NCBI GenBank assembly: GCA_035578155.1
Contig: JAPWDM010000001.1
Span: 4,530,172 to 4,594,171, forward strand
Source: Brachynemurus nebulosus
Taxonomy: Eukaryota > Arthropoda > Insecta > Neuroptera > Myrmeleontidae
DNA: 64,000 nucleotides
Direction: 5' to 3'
The notes beneath the pieces were generated by a model that had not been told where the DNA came from, ran no database searches, and saw only the letters and a list, made by a program, of their open reading frames with translations. The number at the start of each line of letters is the position of its first letter. Position 1 is the stretch's first letter. Shown piece after piece: positions 12,332-23,232 of the stretch. A program made the position numbers and the translations under genes.

Positions 12332-12373
12332 CGGGCTTACTGTACGAATCCGTCCATTCGTACAGTAAGCCCG
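12332..12373. repeat. Perfect 18-bp-arm hairpin
   Basis: CGGGCTTACTGTACGAAT (12332-12349) is followed by a 6-base loop CCGTCC and then the exact inverse (12356-12373). The stem is GC-richer than its surroundings. It has no poly-T tail suggesting a terminator, and it may be the centre of a decayed foldback element. Confidence 0.85.
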
Positions 12374-14130
12374 AGCAAAAATTCTCTAATCCCAACGTTT
12401 TCGTAAAATCGATTTTAAAATGTTTAAAAAAAAAATCTGCAATTTCTTCATCTTTTAATAAAACCAGGCAAGTGGCTTGAGATTTATGAGATTAATCAGT
12501 TGACCATGTTTGTTAAGTTCCAAATATTCTGAGAATATGTACAGTTTTTCAAATAGCTCAGATTCATCGCCAAGGATAAGAAGTCGAGATGTATGAAAAA
12601 AATCGTTGACAAAATTGATTTTTTTAACAACTTTTTATGAATCGATAGTTTATATCGATAACGAGTGTATCAGTAACAATCAAATTTTAATTTCCCTTAA
12701 ACCAAAACACATCGACTTCATTGAGAATTGAAAATTCGTAGCCGTAAGTCTTGAGAATTCTTATATACTATAAAATATTGAAATAAAACCAATACATAAA
12801 TACAATTATAGTACACCAGAAAAAAAAAAAAAACTTTATTAAATTTTTCTACACGATTACCCAAAGGCAGTCAATGTTATTACATACATCAGGTATTACG
12901 TCTTGAACCCGCAACATACGAATACCCATGCTTTGATACAAAAAAGCAACCACGAAGAAAACAAAAAAGAAAAAATTTACGTATATTTTTTGATCATAAA
13001 TTTGTATGACTTAAATATTTAATAAGGTATTTTTTGCCTTGTACCGACATACATTGTGTTTGTACCCGGTTTTTTTTTTTAAATGAGATAAGCGTAAAAG
13101 AAATTGGTATAATAGTTTAAAGAAAGTTCCCGACAAACCACAAAACAGTTTGATTGTGTTTTTTATTTATAAAATATTAAAGTAAGCTGCAAAAGCAGAG
13201 CCGATGCCGATACTGGTGCTACATAGAGTTCATTGATTGAATATTGACTACCCTTCATTTTCAGTTGTTCGTATACGTTTATGTTGTGCTCTTGTCACCC
13301 TCAAAGGAGTCGTTCAAATATTTTTCAGCAGTGAGGGTGGTGAGCGTACAGAGAGAAAAAAAAGACAATCAATCAAAACCGGCACAGAAGAAAAAAAGAA
13401 AACGGAAAACATTAAATTAATCATTTAAATGTTCCTTTTGTTCTGTTTATAAATCATTCGTGTGCTCGATGGTTCGATGATTCGATGATGCTGATTGTGA
13501 TTGTGTTTTGTTTTGTATGAAGTACGTATGCGAATCAAACCGAAAGCAACCTCAGACGATTTTGTTTTATTTTTTGTTTTTTCATTGACGGTTTATTCGT
13601 TTGATTTAAATTATTGTTATCGACTGTCTTTTTTAGCAAATTATTTGTCATCGGTTGTGGCGAAATAATAATGTTAATAGTCAAAATGACAATCATTCTA
13701 CCAACAGCAGAAAAGAAAGCTATCAATTAAAAATTTTAGGTACTAGTATTGTTAATTACTTCTTAGGCCAGAGTCGGTTTTAACCGGTTTTTCCTGAAAA
13801 GGTTATCAGCGAGAAATAGTACTATCATAAATTGGCAATACTTCTATGTATTAACTAAAATGAAAATTACTGAAGCAGAGTAATTTCTCAGCAGTATTTT
13901 AGCCAGTATTTCTCCAAAAATGGACTTGTTAGATAACATCAACATTTTAACCATCCAATTCTGAAATAATTCTTGAAATTTTTCTAGTGGTTTTAGTCTC
14001 CCCAAATTCCTTGAGGTTAAGATTCATTGTATTAAATAAATTTGAAATCGCAACTGGAATTTGTTAGGAGGACGGGTCTGTATCATTACTTGTGAATACT
14101 TATACGTATATAGAATAGGTTGTACGAAAA
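12374..14130. other. Gene-free stretch
   Basis: No gene is supported. The stretch holds A runs at 12820-12832, a patch of GATTCGATGATG-like short repeats near 13465-13490 and otherwise ordinary A+T-rich sequence. Confidence 0.35.
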
Positions 14131-14399
14131 CAGAGGCGGTGGAAAACTAAAATGGAAAGTGGGCAAGATGATTTTTGTAACTCCTCCTCCTTTGATTTTT
14201 CAAAAAATTTCTCCATAAAAGCCAGGTGATGAACAAAAAAAATTCTATCAGTTTTCTTGTACATGCTAGGCCCCAAAGCTCCCAGCTTTGTTGCATATGC
14301 AACACCCCAAAACTACCAGCTTTTTTACACTTGCAAGGATCCAAAGCTCGCGAGGCTCAGAGTGGTCACTCATTTAGTACACCCTCTGCGCCACCTCTG
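14131..14399. mobile_element. hAT-like MITE, 269 bp
   Basis: The ends CAGAGGCGGTGG and the inverse of CAGAGGTGGCGC form short terminal inverted repeats of hAT type. The flanking octamers TACGAAAA and CATGCAAA agree at five of eight positions, so a target duplication is at best decayed. The interior carries an imperfect tandem of CCCCAAAGCTCCCAGCTTTGT-like units around 14270-14350. Short open frames across it on both strands are by-products of that repeat. Confidence 0.65.
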
Positions 14400-16748
14400 C
14401 ATGCAAATATAATTAGCTATTAATCAGGATTCCATAAAAGCCCTGTTATACGAAAACGAGCTTTCTTTAGCTCTGTAGTATTTATGAAAGATAATCTGAT
14501 TTTTATCAAAATTTTACCAGAATTTATCACTGCAGCGCATCATTTCCTTCAAAGTTCAAAGGTGCGATCGAAGTATTTTCTTTTTTGAGGTGAAATTTAT
14601 GACTCGGCATTTAAGATTTAACAGTTTGAGGAATAAAATGCTGGAATGAAATGTTAGGTATTATGGAACCTCTCTCGTCAAGCAAGTAATCTCTCTTGAA
14701 TATCATGTGAACGACATATCCCTAACTCTCTACTATAAAACTCACAAAGTTTGGGGACATTATTTCTTTGGCTATATATACAATAAAAGAACGAAAAATT
14801 TTATTCTAAAAATTGCACACTTTCTTAAACTAAAAACTTCTGTTAAAAGTTTCATACAAAGGAAGTTTCATTTCGATTGTGTGTCCATGGAACACATTTT
14901 TTGTTTGAGTTTTCATTTACTATTTTATATCAGATATATTAGAATCGAAATTGTTTTTCTATAAAAGACGAATAGTATTTAGTCGAAAAAAAATAAAATC
15001 AACAATAATATAAAATGTCAGAATTCGTAATAGGAACCAATAAAACGGAATGATGTAATGCAATAAAACGACTTGTAAAATAATTTAAAGAGGTTTCTTT
15101 TTATATTCAATAAGAGAATAATAATGATGATAATAATATCGATTTAAAATTGAGGCAAAGAGTTCATAAAAAGTTTAACTTTATAGGAAGTTAATTTGTC
15201 ATTCAAACAAAAATAATAAATTTTATGAAGAGACTAGAAATAAAGATAACATAACATAAAATCATACACAACATTGATATAAAACTGTCGTGCGTCTTTA
15301 CCTATTGCTGTCTCTCTCCACCATGTACGTCTAAACGTACACGTTCGACGACTTTGACGACTAATAAAATATAAAAATTTTCTTGAATATGGAAACGAGA
15401 TTGCTGTACGTTTAAACGCAAGATAAATAGAGACAAATAGATGCAAACATTATTGTATTTAGTATATAAGTTATCCTTGTTTTGATGATATTGTTATCGC
15501 CGTAATAAAATTTTTTCGGTGGTGTGTTGTATGTGTGTGTGTGTGTGTGTGTGTGTATATACGACTTGTGCTCTTGTACACCAGAAACAAGAACTTAAAA
15601 CACTTACTTACACCCTTACACTTAGTTTACACTCTTTGGACCACACCATTTTATGATGATTTTATGGATACTTTAACAAGTTATGGGTCACTCTTTAAAT
15701 ACGGTTTATACATTACGAGCTATACATATACGTACATCAGATGTTACATAATGCACAAGATTTTTTGTCTAAATCTTTTATGACCAAATATTTTCATTTA
15801 CCATATTTTTATGGCATTTTCATTACTTTTATTAGAAATATGTCCCTGTACGTACACTTTTCCTTATTTTCCTATGGGACGATTTTCTATTTGAGCTTAA
15901 TTAATTTTTCTGTTCTTTCTTCTTTCGGTGGAAGATACATAGTTGGTTTTGAAATACATATATTTCCTTGTTGTCAATTCTATGGAGTTTGTTCCTTTTT
16001 ATTGAACACCTTAGGAAGAACATTTTAGATGAAAACTATAAATTTTCAGTGTTAGGTAACTACAAAGAAGAATATTTTGTTTCATGAATTTAGTGAACAT
16101 TTTGGTGGTAGCTTTTTGTGATTCCAGAATTCGAAGCTAGCCCGCTGAGAGATATTAAGTAGAGTTGGATTTTGAAAAATGAAAACCTGTTGAAACTGCA
16201 AACTTTACAGGTATTACAAAACCACATTTTATAACTGAAAATACAATAGAATCACGAACTTAGGTACCTACTTTAACTACAAATTGCTTTGATCTGTTTG
16301 CAGCTTATTAAAAACAACCAGTGACTGCCAACATAATCTGATGGTTTTCGAAAAATAGATATCTGTAAATCGAGCAGTGTTAAATTCTAACATTGATACT
16401 GAACACTATCTCAAACGGCATAAGCGAGCAAACAGTTTGTCAGTTTATTTCCTAAAAATTAACTTGACCGGCATACAAAAACAAACAACCGGCGCCATTT
16501 AAATTTTTCACGGAACACTTGACGACTGCTCGCCGAAAGCAGTCTGAGAACCACTGCCATAAAGGACGGCTCCAAGAGGACCACGGACATCGGAATTTTA
16601 AAATTAGATTTCTTTTTGAACTACAAGTACCCAAAATTTCAAAATGTTTTAAAGAAATTGAACGTAAATTTATTTATTAATTTATGTGAAAACAAATAAA
16701 CAATTGATACTAGATAATTTTTTTAAGTGACAAAAATATTTTCGAATG
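14400..16748. other. Gene-free stretch with a microsatellite
   Basis: No exon is recognised. CAGTGGTTCTCAGACTGC, read on the minus strand at 16557-16540, is a typical hAT-type end, but its partner was not found, so at most a broken hAT copy lies at 16440-16610. The segment 15250-15450 is less A+T-rich and non-repetitive. Confidence 0.4.
15532..15556. repeat. (TG)n microsatellite
   Basis: Uninterrupted TG repeats of about 12 units are visible. Confidence 0.97.
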
Positions 16749-17267
16749 AAGGACTCCGCACAAACCTTATGGAAATTTGGTCCCGGTTAATTTCTTCGGA
16801 ACTTTGGGAAATAATAGTTCTTGACCTGTAGAACAAAAGTGTCCATAGACGCAAAGCTCAATAATGGACAGATTTTAAGATATATGTAGTTAAATGTTAT
16901 AGACCGGGAGATAATAACAGAAAATCTTCCCCCATTTTCGCATTTATGCCTCGGGGAGTATTGAAAGATATGAAAATTTTAAGAAATTTAAGGATAAATT
17001 TGAGTTCCGCTCGCGTGGCTTTTATATCGAAAATTAAATTTCTTGCGTAAACTTGCATAGAAAAAGGGAATTTGATACGATTTTCGCACTTATGCCAATT
17101 GAAAGTTAGAAAGTTATCATAATGAAACGCTTATTAAAAAGAATTGGTATAAGTCGCCGGCATGGCTAAGTGTGGTTACGCGATGAAGAAATGATTTTTA
17201 ATTAATTAATAATGTGTTTAACGTCCGTTTTTGAGACATTTAGTCTATAACAGATGCCACCCACATC

Positions 17268-17549
17268 ATTATTTTATCTTTTATTTTATTATTTTAACAT
17301 TTTTTACAATATACTTTACCTTATACATTTATGATGTGGGTGGAGGACAAGGAAAGTGTTGTGAGGGCTAAGATTCCGTAGGTATGCGTCTGCAGCTGTC
17401 TTCTTAAGGAATTATGCCGATATTCATCTGGAATTGTGAAGGGAAACTGCAGAAAACCTTTACAAGTACAGCCGGCCGCGGGATTCGAACGCCCGACCTA
17501 CCAGTCGGTAAGCGCTAGTGCACAAGCACGCTCGGCCACTCCGTTGGTG
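17268..17549 (-). mobile_element. tRNA-derived SINE (minus strand)
   Basis: Read on the minus strand, the head has an A-box-like TGGCCGAGCGTG (complement of 17529-17540) and a B-box-like GCGTTCGAATCCCG (complement of about 17479-17492) at the spacing of a tRNA gene. The leader ACGGAGTGGCCGAGCG resembles a serine or leucine tRNA. An unrelated body and an A-rich AAAATAATAAAATAAAAG-type tail follow. The two boxes form an internal RNA polymerase III promoter. It cannot fold as a full tRNA, so it is not called a tRNA gene. A 13-bp inverted pair CCACCCACATCAT brackets the tail (17257-17269, 17331-17343). No target duplication was identified. Confidence 0.75.
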
Positions 17550-17577
17550 GTTTTCTGTTATTATCTCCCGGTCTAAT

Positions 17578-17700
17578 AGGTATACTGTCCCTGAAAAGCC
17601 GATCACCTATCAAATGGTGTCGGCAAAAACTTGTTCTACAGGTCAAGTTTTTGCCGACAGCATTTGATAGATGATCGGCTTTTCAGGGACAGTATACCAA
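17578..17700. mobile_element. Nested 53-bp-arm hairpin MITE
   Basis: GGTATACTGTCCCTGAAAAG at 17578 is inverted at 17681-17700. The arms run about 53 bp each (17578-17630 and 17648-17700) with few mismatches. The 17-bp loop TTGTTCTACAGGTCAAG also occurs in both arms of the surrounding foldback (17761-17777 and inverted at 16820-16836). The hairpin interrupts the outer right arm, so it arrived later or arose by a template switch. Confidence 0.8.
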
Positions 17701-17852
17701 TATTTAATTACATATATCTCAAAATCTGTCCATTATTGAGCTTTGGGCCTATGGAGACTTTTGTTCTACAGGTCAAGAACTGTTGTTTCCCAAAGTATCG
17801 AAGAAATTAACCGAGACCAAAGTTCCATAAGGTTTGTGCGGAGTCCTTTTTT

Positions 17853-20259
17853 AGACATAGTTTAGTTTCGGAATTCAAATAGGTCACTTAGTATTTTGTA
17901 TTCCATTTCGGGAACAGAAACCCAACTATTTTCATCGTAGCTATTTAGATTACGTTATTAGCTGCTTCTATCAGTAATTTTGGTTGAGTTATAATTGGTT
18001 AAATAAGTACAAGATTCAATTACGTTGCGTTTGAGATTTAACATTAATTCAAACTATTTATATTTTTATTATTGAAAGGAAATCAGACATTAGTTCTACT
18101 ATTCGTAAATGTATGATTACTATACTTGAGTGTAGCGGATGCTGAAGATTAAAGCAAAATGATAAAAAAAAAAGTAAGAATAAATCAACAAGCCTAAACC
18201 ATAAAAAATATATTAATTAGTTATACAAGTGTTAAAAAAACTATGACTAGCATACATTTCAATTAATTCATACCGATACAGGAAAAGAAGTAAGAAAATT
18301 AAGTTTTTATACGTGCAAGATTTTTATTTACATGCTTGTCAGTTTGACAATAATTAGATTTTATTACAAAATAAATTAGTAAACAATTTTTTTTTATTGT
18401 AAAAAAAAATTAAATACAAAATTTCTTTTTAAACTCATACGTAAGATAATAATAATCTCTAAACAAAATGATAATGCTTACAGTAATTTGTCAAAATGTC
18501 TATCAAAATAATATTTTAAACAATAACAATAATTAGATTGCTCCAACCACACAACTACAATAATAAATAAATAAATACTATGTAACTGTAACCATTCACT
18601 CGACCGCGTTCTGATCAAAATTAGCATGTCAAATTATTATTACATAGTTTGTTTTATAATACGTATGTCTATATCCAGTTCTAATATTATCAAGTACATG
18701 TGTACCAACAACCATACTAGGCCTTGTTACTTTGGTTACTTCAATTATATTAGGCATTATTAATAGTAGTTGTTATTCTATCTACAATAGAACTATGTAG
18801 ATTATATTCAGGTAGGTAGGTGGGTATAAATATAGGAAAATAGATACGAACATGTAAAACAACACACAATTCGTTCATTTGGTTCGATGATCGTTTTATC
18901 CTTTATCTGTTTGTACCATATAATAATTATTTGATATCATTCTATCATTTAGAACAGTGGTAGTCAAACAGTTTTTTGGTTGAATTTGTGAGAAATAATA
19001 CCAAATATTATTTTGTGTATTTGACTTGTATAAATTATACAGAAGAGTGATGTAGTAATCGTGTTTATGCTCACTGACGAAGATTTTGGGATGCCACGCG
19101 TTATTATGGTATAGGCCAAGTGCCCATAGCACAAAATCATACCTGGTAAAGCACCTCAAATTAGATAAACTAAATCGATGGTAACTAATGCCGACAATAG
19201 AAAATGCCCGACAGACCTTAAATTTTTGTTAAATTCTATTTTTAAAAAATTTTTTGAAATGGCTGAAAAAATTCTCAAACTTATCTCACATAACATCTCG
19301 TTGAAATTTATATAATATATGAGGAATCGCTCTCTCTGGCATATTTTGTTAATCAATGTCTGACAGACTTATTTTAATTAGTGAAAATTTTAGGCAAACT
19401 TACCTCACATAACACCCTCTATTTTTTTGTTTTAATTAAAAGTTTTTGGTATTATCTATAACGTATTAAAATTGGTCTGTCTAATAAAAAACGTTCTCAA
19501 ATATTTTCAGCCTTCACGCATGAAATTGATAACTGTTTGAAGCAATGTTATCTTCAAAAGTATTTTTTTTTATTCTTAAAATTAAGTTTGGAACCTCTTA
19601 TATCAACTAAAATTAACCCGGGTTTTAAAAAATACAGCTAAGTTTATTAAATTAAATTTTAAAGTGTAGCGTTTTTTTTAAAGCATTGAAGCATTAGAGA
19701 AAATTTTATAACTCTTTCTCCATCTTGTGTACATTCATTTGCAACCGTAAAGTGAAAATTCAAAAAAAAGTATTCAAGAGCATAGCCAGGGTCGTGAATT
19801 TCTTAAAAAATTTTAACAAACGTCGTTATGAGGGTACCTTCTGAATTTAAATCATTACAAATTGTTATATAATTTCTTTTAGATTTAGATTTGATGGATA
19901 TTTTTCAGGGAACATTTTGAGAGACACCGCTGTATTACAATCTCTTTTAATAGCTATTATAGAGGCATTATTATTATTATTTTATATTCATTCCCAGGTT
20001 TCGTGATTCAATTTTCTCTATTTCTAATAATGATAATTATTTGTTCTATACGCATATCTGAACAACTATTTTAAATAATAGCACACAAAACAACAATAGT
20101 TTTTATTATATTAACTATATGTATATCTACGAAATACATAGGTACATATTATAGAGAGATAGATATTAAAATAGTTAGAGCTATCTGACTGACTATATCA
20201 TGAATGTATGTAAATTATTTATTGTCTAATAATAGAATTAAATTTCATTATGTTATTAT
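17853..20259. other. Gene-free stretch
   Basis: No exon or RNA gene is supported. CAGTGGTAGTCAAACAG at 18956 resembles a hAT end without a partner. The rest is A+T-rich sequence with many long T or A runs. Confidence 0.35.
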
Positions 20260-20947
20260 CAGAGATGGGAACAAAAGGTCCCTAACAGAGTCGCCATATA
20301 AAATATTTTGTACTGGGGGGCTACGAATAGAACTGGAGGGCTATCATAAAACGTAAAAATATTATCAATCTTTTTAAAAATCAGTTTTACGACGTTTTAC
20401 TATTAATACCACATCGTTAATGTTATTTTGTGTCTGTCTGTGTTTTTTAATTGCCAATATTATGAATCATTTTGCTTGTTATATGTACATACATATCTTT
20501 ATATTTTTCTAATGCAAAAACAAAACCATGTTCAGTCTTGTGAGCGACCTACTAGAGTGATACAATCTACTAATAAAATCAATTTTGTTTACGTTAAAGC
20601 AGGTATAAAGAAGGTGACATGTACATATTATTAAAATAATCACAACGGAAATAGAGATATTGTTTACAATATAAATGTTTTGAATTCGTTTAAATTAATT
20701 TCTATTACAGTCGACCACTTATTTATTCAACATTAATTTTTTTAAATTATTTTTAAAATTAAAATTATATATTATATTATGAAAAATGGGTAATTTTTAA
20801 TTTTTACTGATTTGTTCTTTAAAGCTTCCTTAGGCTAGTCATCAAATCCAGGGGAAAATCCTCAGCCTTCTAATAAAATTTATAGCCCCCCAATTCAAAA
20901 TATTTTATATGGCGATTCTGTTCGGGACCACTGTTCTCCCAACTCTA
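20260..20947. mobile_element. hAT nonautonomous element, 688 bp, perfect 8-bp duplication
   Basis: The left end CAGAGATGGGAACA and the inverse of the right end TAGAGTTGGGAGAACA match. Homology then continues through TCGCCATATAAAATATTTTG and GGGGGGCT, giving about 60-bp inverted arms. Identical GTTATTAT flanks lie at 20252-20259 and 20948-20955. The interior is A+T-rich without a transposase frame. Confidence 0.92.
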
Positions 20948-20955
20948 GTTATTAT

Positions 20956-21376
20956 ATTATACTTGTCACCCGGTTTTGTAGAATATGTTTTGTATCTTCC
21001 TTATATGTGTATATCTAACTCGACTAACTATACTATCTGTAAACAATATACTTACCATACGTGGTGTGATTATATGTTTTATATTTGTAAATATCAGATG
21101 ATTTAATTAGACCGAATTCAGTTAATTGTATCAAGAACAAAGTCATCATCCAATTACATTTTGAATTAGCCTATTTTTCTTTACGTTTTTATTTTAACCG
21201 TGCATATACAAGTACTGGACAAGGCATGTGCAGTTTAATTAAGACCGTGAACCGGAAAATAAATATCACATCAAATTGCAGACCAAGCTTGCCGATAATT
21301 TATTCGAATTTTAAAGGGAAGGTGGTAAAGAGATAGTTTTATTTCAAAGAAATGATAAAAAGTTTAAATATTGGGT
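20956..21376. other. Gene-free stretch
   Basis: No repeat ends or coding sequence were found in this interval between two transposons. Confidence 0.35.
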
Positions 21377-21760
21377 CTATTGAATAAAAAGAAGTATTCA
21401 CTTTTACTTCCTATTTTTAAGTTCTTACTTAAATAAAAACATAAGTGATTACTTAATAAAAGAGTTTACTTACAGGAAATAAGTAAACTCAAATAATTTC
21501 TTCTTTCTATTTGAATAAAAACAAGTAATGAGTTAATAGTAATTTGGCGTTTGTTATAATTCTCCAAAATCAAGTGTTTACTTACAAGTAAAAGTTAATA
21601 CTTATAAGTAAATACTTAAATGCTTAATTCTTTCTCCAGTATTTACTTTTAAGTAAAATGTATCTTTTATTCAAGTGAAATGAAGTAATTCTTAAAAGTA
21701 TCCACTTCTCTGCATAAGTGCCTAACCACTTAATAAGGTTTTACTTTTTTTATTCAATAG
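21377..21760. mobile_element. MITE of 384 bp rich in AAGTA/TACTT motifs
   Basis: CTATTGAATAAAAA at 21377-21390 is inverted at 21747-21760. The body is built from many copies of ACTTA/TAAGTA words (for example 21402-21480, 21570-21680), giving a low-complexity internally repetitive core on both strands. Superfamily is unknown. No target duplication beyond one or two bases is visible. Confidence 0.65.
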
Positions 21761-22151
21761 TGTCTAAATATTTATGTATATAGCTATTATTAGACTTTAG
21801 CTTTCAAAAAATATCAATGTTTGTAATTAAGATGCTAAAAATTATAACTCAGGTTTTCAAAAGCCAAGAACTGTGGGGGAAAGTCTTTATACATATCCCT
21901 ACTACTTATTTAAGTTTTTTCAGGATGTAATAATCGTCATTCTTAATTACTTACTTACGAATTAAAGGTTACTACAGTTATGTCTATACACCTTTTATTT
22001 TTAGAAGTTTGAATACTACAAGCAAACCGCTACTAGTCAAACAATTTAATTCGTGTAGCTAAATAATTTTGAAGTGAAATAGTTTTCCTTAGTTTAGTGG
22101 CATAAAATTTTTAGTAACTAAAACTAATTTATATTTTTTCTTTATTTTCAG
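21761..22151 (+). other. hth: 3' end of upstream homothorax intron
   Basis: Apparently repeat-free sequence leads into the homothorax exon. It ends in a pyrimidine-rich tract (TATTTTTTCTTTATTTTCAG) with the acceptor AG at 22150-22151. CTAAATAATT- and ACTAAAAC-like adenosine contexts upstream could serve as branch points. Confidence 0.7.
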
Positions 22152-22300
22152 GTGATGCGAGTAACGCGAGTATCGGTAGTGGGGAGGGTACGGGTGAAGA
22201 GGATGATGATACAAACGGTAAAAAAAATCAAAAGAAACGGGGGATTTTCCCAAAAGTAGCAACAAATATACTCAGGGCGTGGTTATTTCAGCATCTAACG
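22152..22300 (+). CDS. hth: homothorax internal exon: linker and first half of TALE homeodomain
   Basis: Homothorax (vertebrate Meis/Prep relative) is a nuclear TALE homeodomain factor that partners Extradenticle and Hox proteins. The 149-bp exon starts with two bases completing a codon and then gives 49 residues: [19 protein letters not shown], then [21 protein letters not shown] and RAWLFQHLT. This is the acidic serine/glycine linker, the basic N-terminal arm and helix 1 of the homeodomain, essentially as in insect Hth and vertebrate Meis. The exon ends just before the HPYP sequence that holds the three-residue TALE loop. The acceptor is ttttcag at 22145-22151 and the donor gtaagt at 22301-22306, in phase 0. 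The remaining homeodomain (HPYPSE... to WFINARRR) was not found downstream in the window. Sharing of this intron position with Meis genes is from general knowledge of the family. Confidence 0.96.
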
Positions 22301-22337
22301 GTAAGTGACAAATATTCTTCTTTTTTTTTAAATTAAA

Positions 22338-23231
22338 GGGGGTTTACTTGAGAGTCCTTAAAAATTATGTATTTTTCTGGAATTTTTTTCTCAAGAACGG
22401 AAGTAAATATCAGTTTCAAATTTTCGACACATATTTATTAAGTATTAAACTATACAAAAAAAATTTTTCAAGGAAAAATATAAAAAATTGTCCATTTTAT
22501 AGATAGTGCAGTGTGATATGATCCGAAAATCTGATGACTTATTGGTTGACATCATAGCGCCGGTAATAAATCACTGAACTCCAAAAAAAAAAAACATTTA
22601 TAAAATATATGGACAGTATCGGCACCGATACCTATAATATCAATAAATTGCTGAAAGAAAAAAAAATGGCGGATGTGTGAACTTTTGATTACGATTTTTG
22701 TCTTATTTTTCGCTCTTTAAAGTAAAATAAAAAAAAAATAAAAAATATTGAAAGTGTATCGGACTTAGGTATAGGTGCCGGAAAATTGAATTATCTTTAA
22801 AATAAAAAATTTAAAAAAAGGATCCATCGAATAGTTTTTTAGTTATCGTGTCAACCAGTTCTAAAAATGTGGTTCCGAGATATTATAAAATATATATAAA
22901 GAAACGTATTTTCAAAATTTTATATTTAATATTCATTATTGTGTGAATTACGTTTTTTGAGTTTTTTCTTTTATAGAAAGCTGGATTCCGTTAATGTGCA
23001 AATATCTTTTTTTTAAATTATTTTCAGCAAAATCACCTTGGGAACATATTTTACACATAATTTGCTAGCAATTTCGACAAAAAAAATCGATTTTTTGATC
23101 AAATCTCAAGTTAACCTTTCCTTAAATTACTTTCAGCAAAATCACTTTGGAAACATAAACTACACATAATTAGCTACCAATTTCTGCAAAGAAAATCAAT
23201 TTTTTTTAACGACGCTCAAGTAAACCTCCCC
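22338..23231. mobile_element. Nonautonomous element with GGGGGTTTACTTGAG ends
   Basis: GGGGGTTTACTTGAGAGTCC at 22338 is inverted at the right end, where CTCAAGTAAACCTCCCC finishes at 23231. The terminus starts only 38 bp after the homothorax splice donor. The right end is duplicated (see 23015-23232). No coding sequence is seen. Confidence 0.6.
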
Positions 23232-23232
23232 G
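23015..23232. repeat. Tandem duplication, period about 109 bp, two units
   Basis: Unit one (23015-23123) and unit two (23124-23232) share TTTCAGCAAAATCAC, ACACATAATT.GCTA and CTCAAGT.AACCT. They differ at scattered positions. The duplicated block includes the right terminus of the surrounding element. Confidence 0.8.

Larger units (their letters stand above)
16749..17852. mobile_element. Foldback element carrying nested SINE and hairpin
   Basis: GGACTCCGCACAAACCTTAT at 16751 is mirrored at the right end (to about 17849). The arms continue inward for about 190 bp up to GACCGGGAGATAATAACAGA (16903) and its inverse near 17557-17575. In the right arm the homology is broken at 17578-17700 by an inserted hairpin. 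The interior holds a tRNA-derived SINE on the minus strand. No transposase or clear target duplication was seen. It looks like a nonautonomous element later hit by two others. Confidence 0.8.
1..22151 (+). other. hth: Upstream intron of homothorax (inferred)
   Basis: Everything left of the homothorax exon ends in a pyrimidine-rich tract and a ttttcag acceptor at 22150-22151. No upstream exon (MEINOX/PBC-interacting region) was recognised between 1 and 22151. The span is therefore read as one intron extending beyond the window. This is an inference: a short or poorly conserved exon could have been missed. Confidence 0.5.

Noticed and set aside
12183..12368. Open frame after a tttccag that could be an exon acceptor
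   Set aside because: The translation (EATIRSPEIEIIEKENKQ...) matches nothing in Homothorax and the frame runs into the perfect hairpin at 12332-12373. No donor with coding context follows.
17479..17540. A functional tRNA gene on the minus strand
   Set aside because: A and B boxes are present, but the acceptor and anticodon stems do not form, and an unrelated body with an A-rich tail follows. A SINE explains it better.
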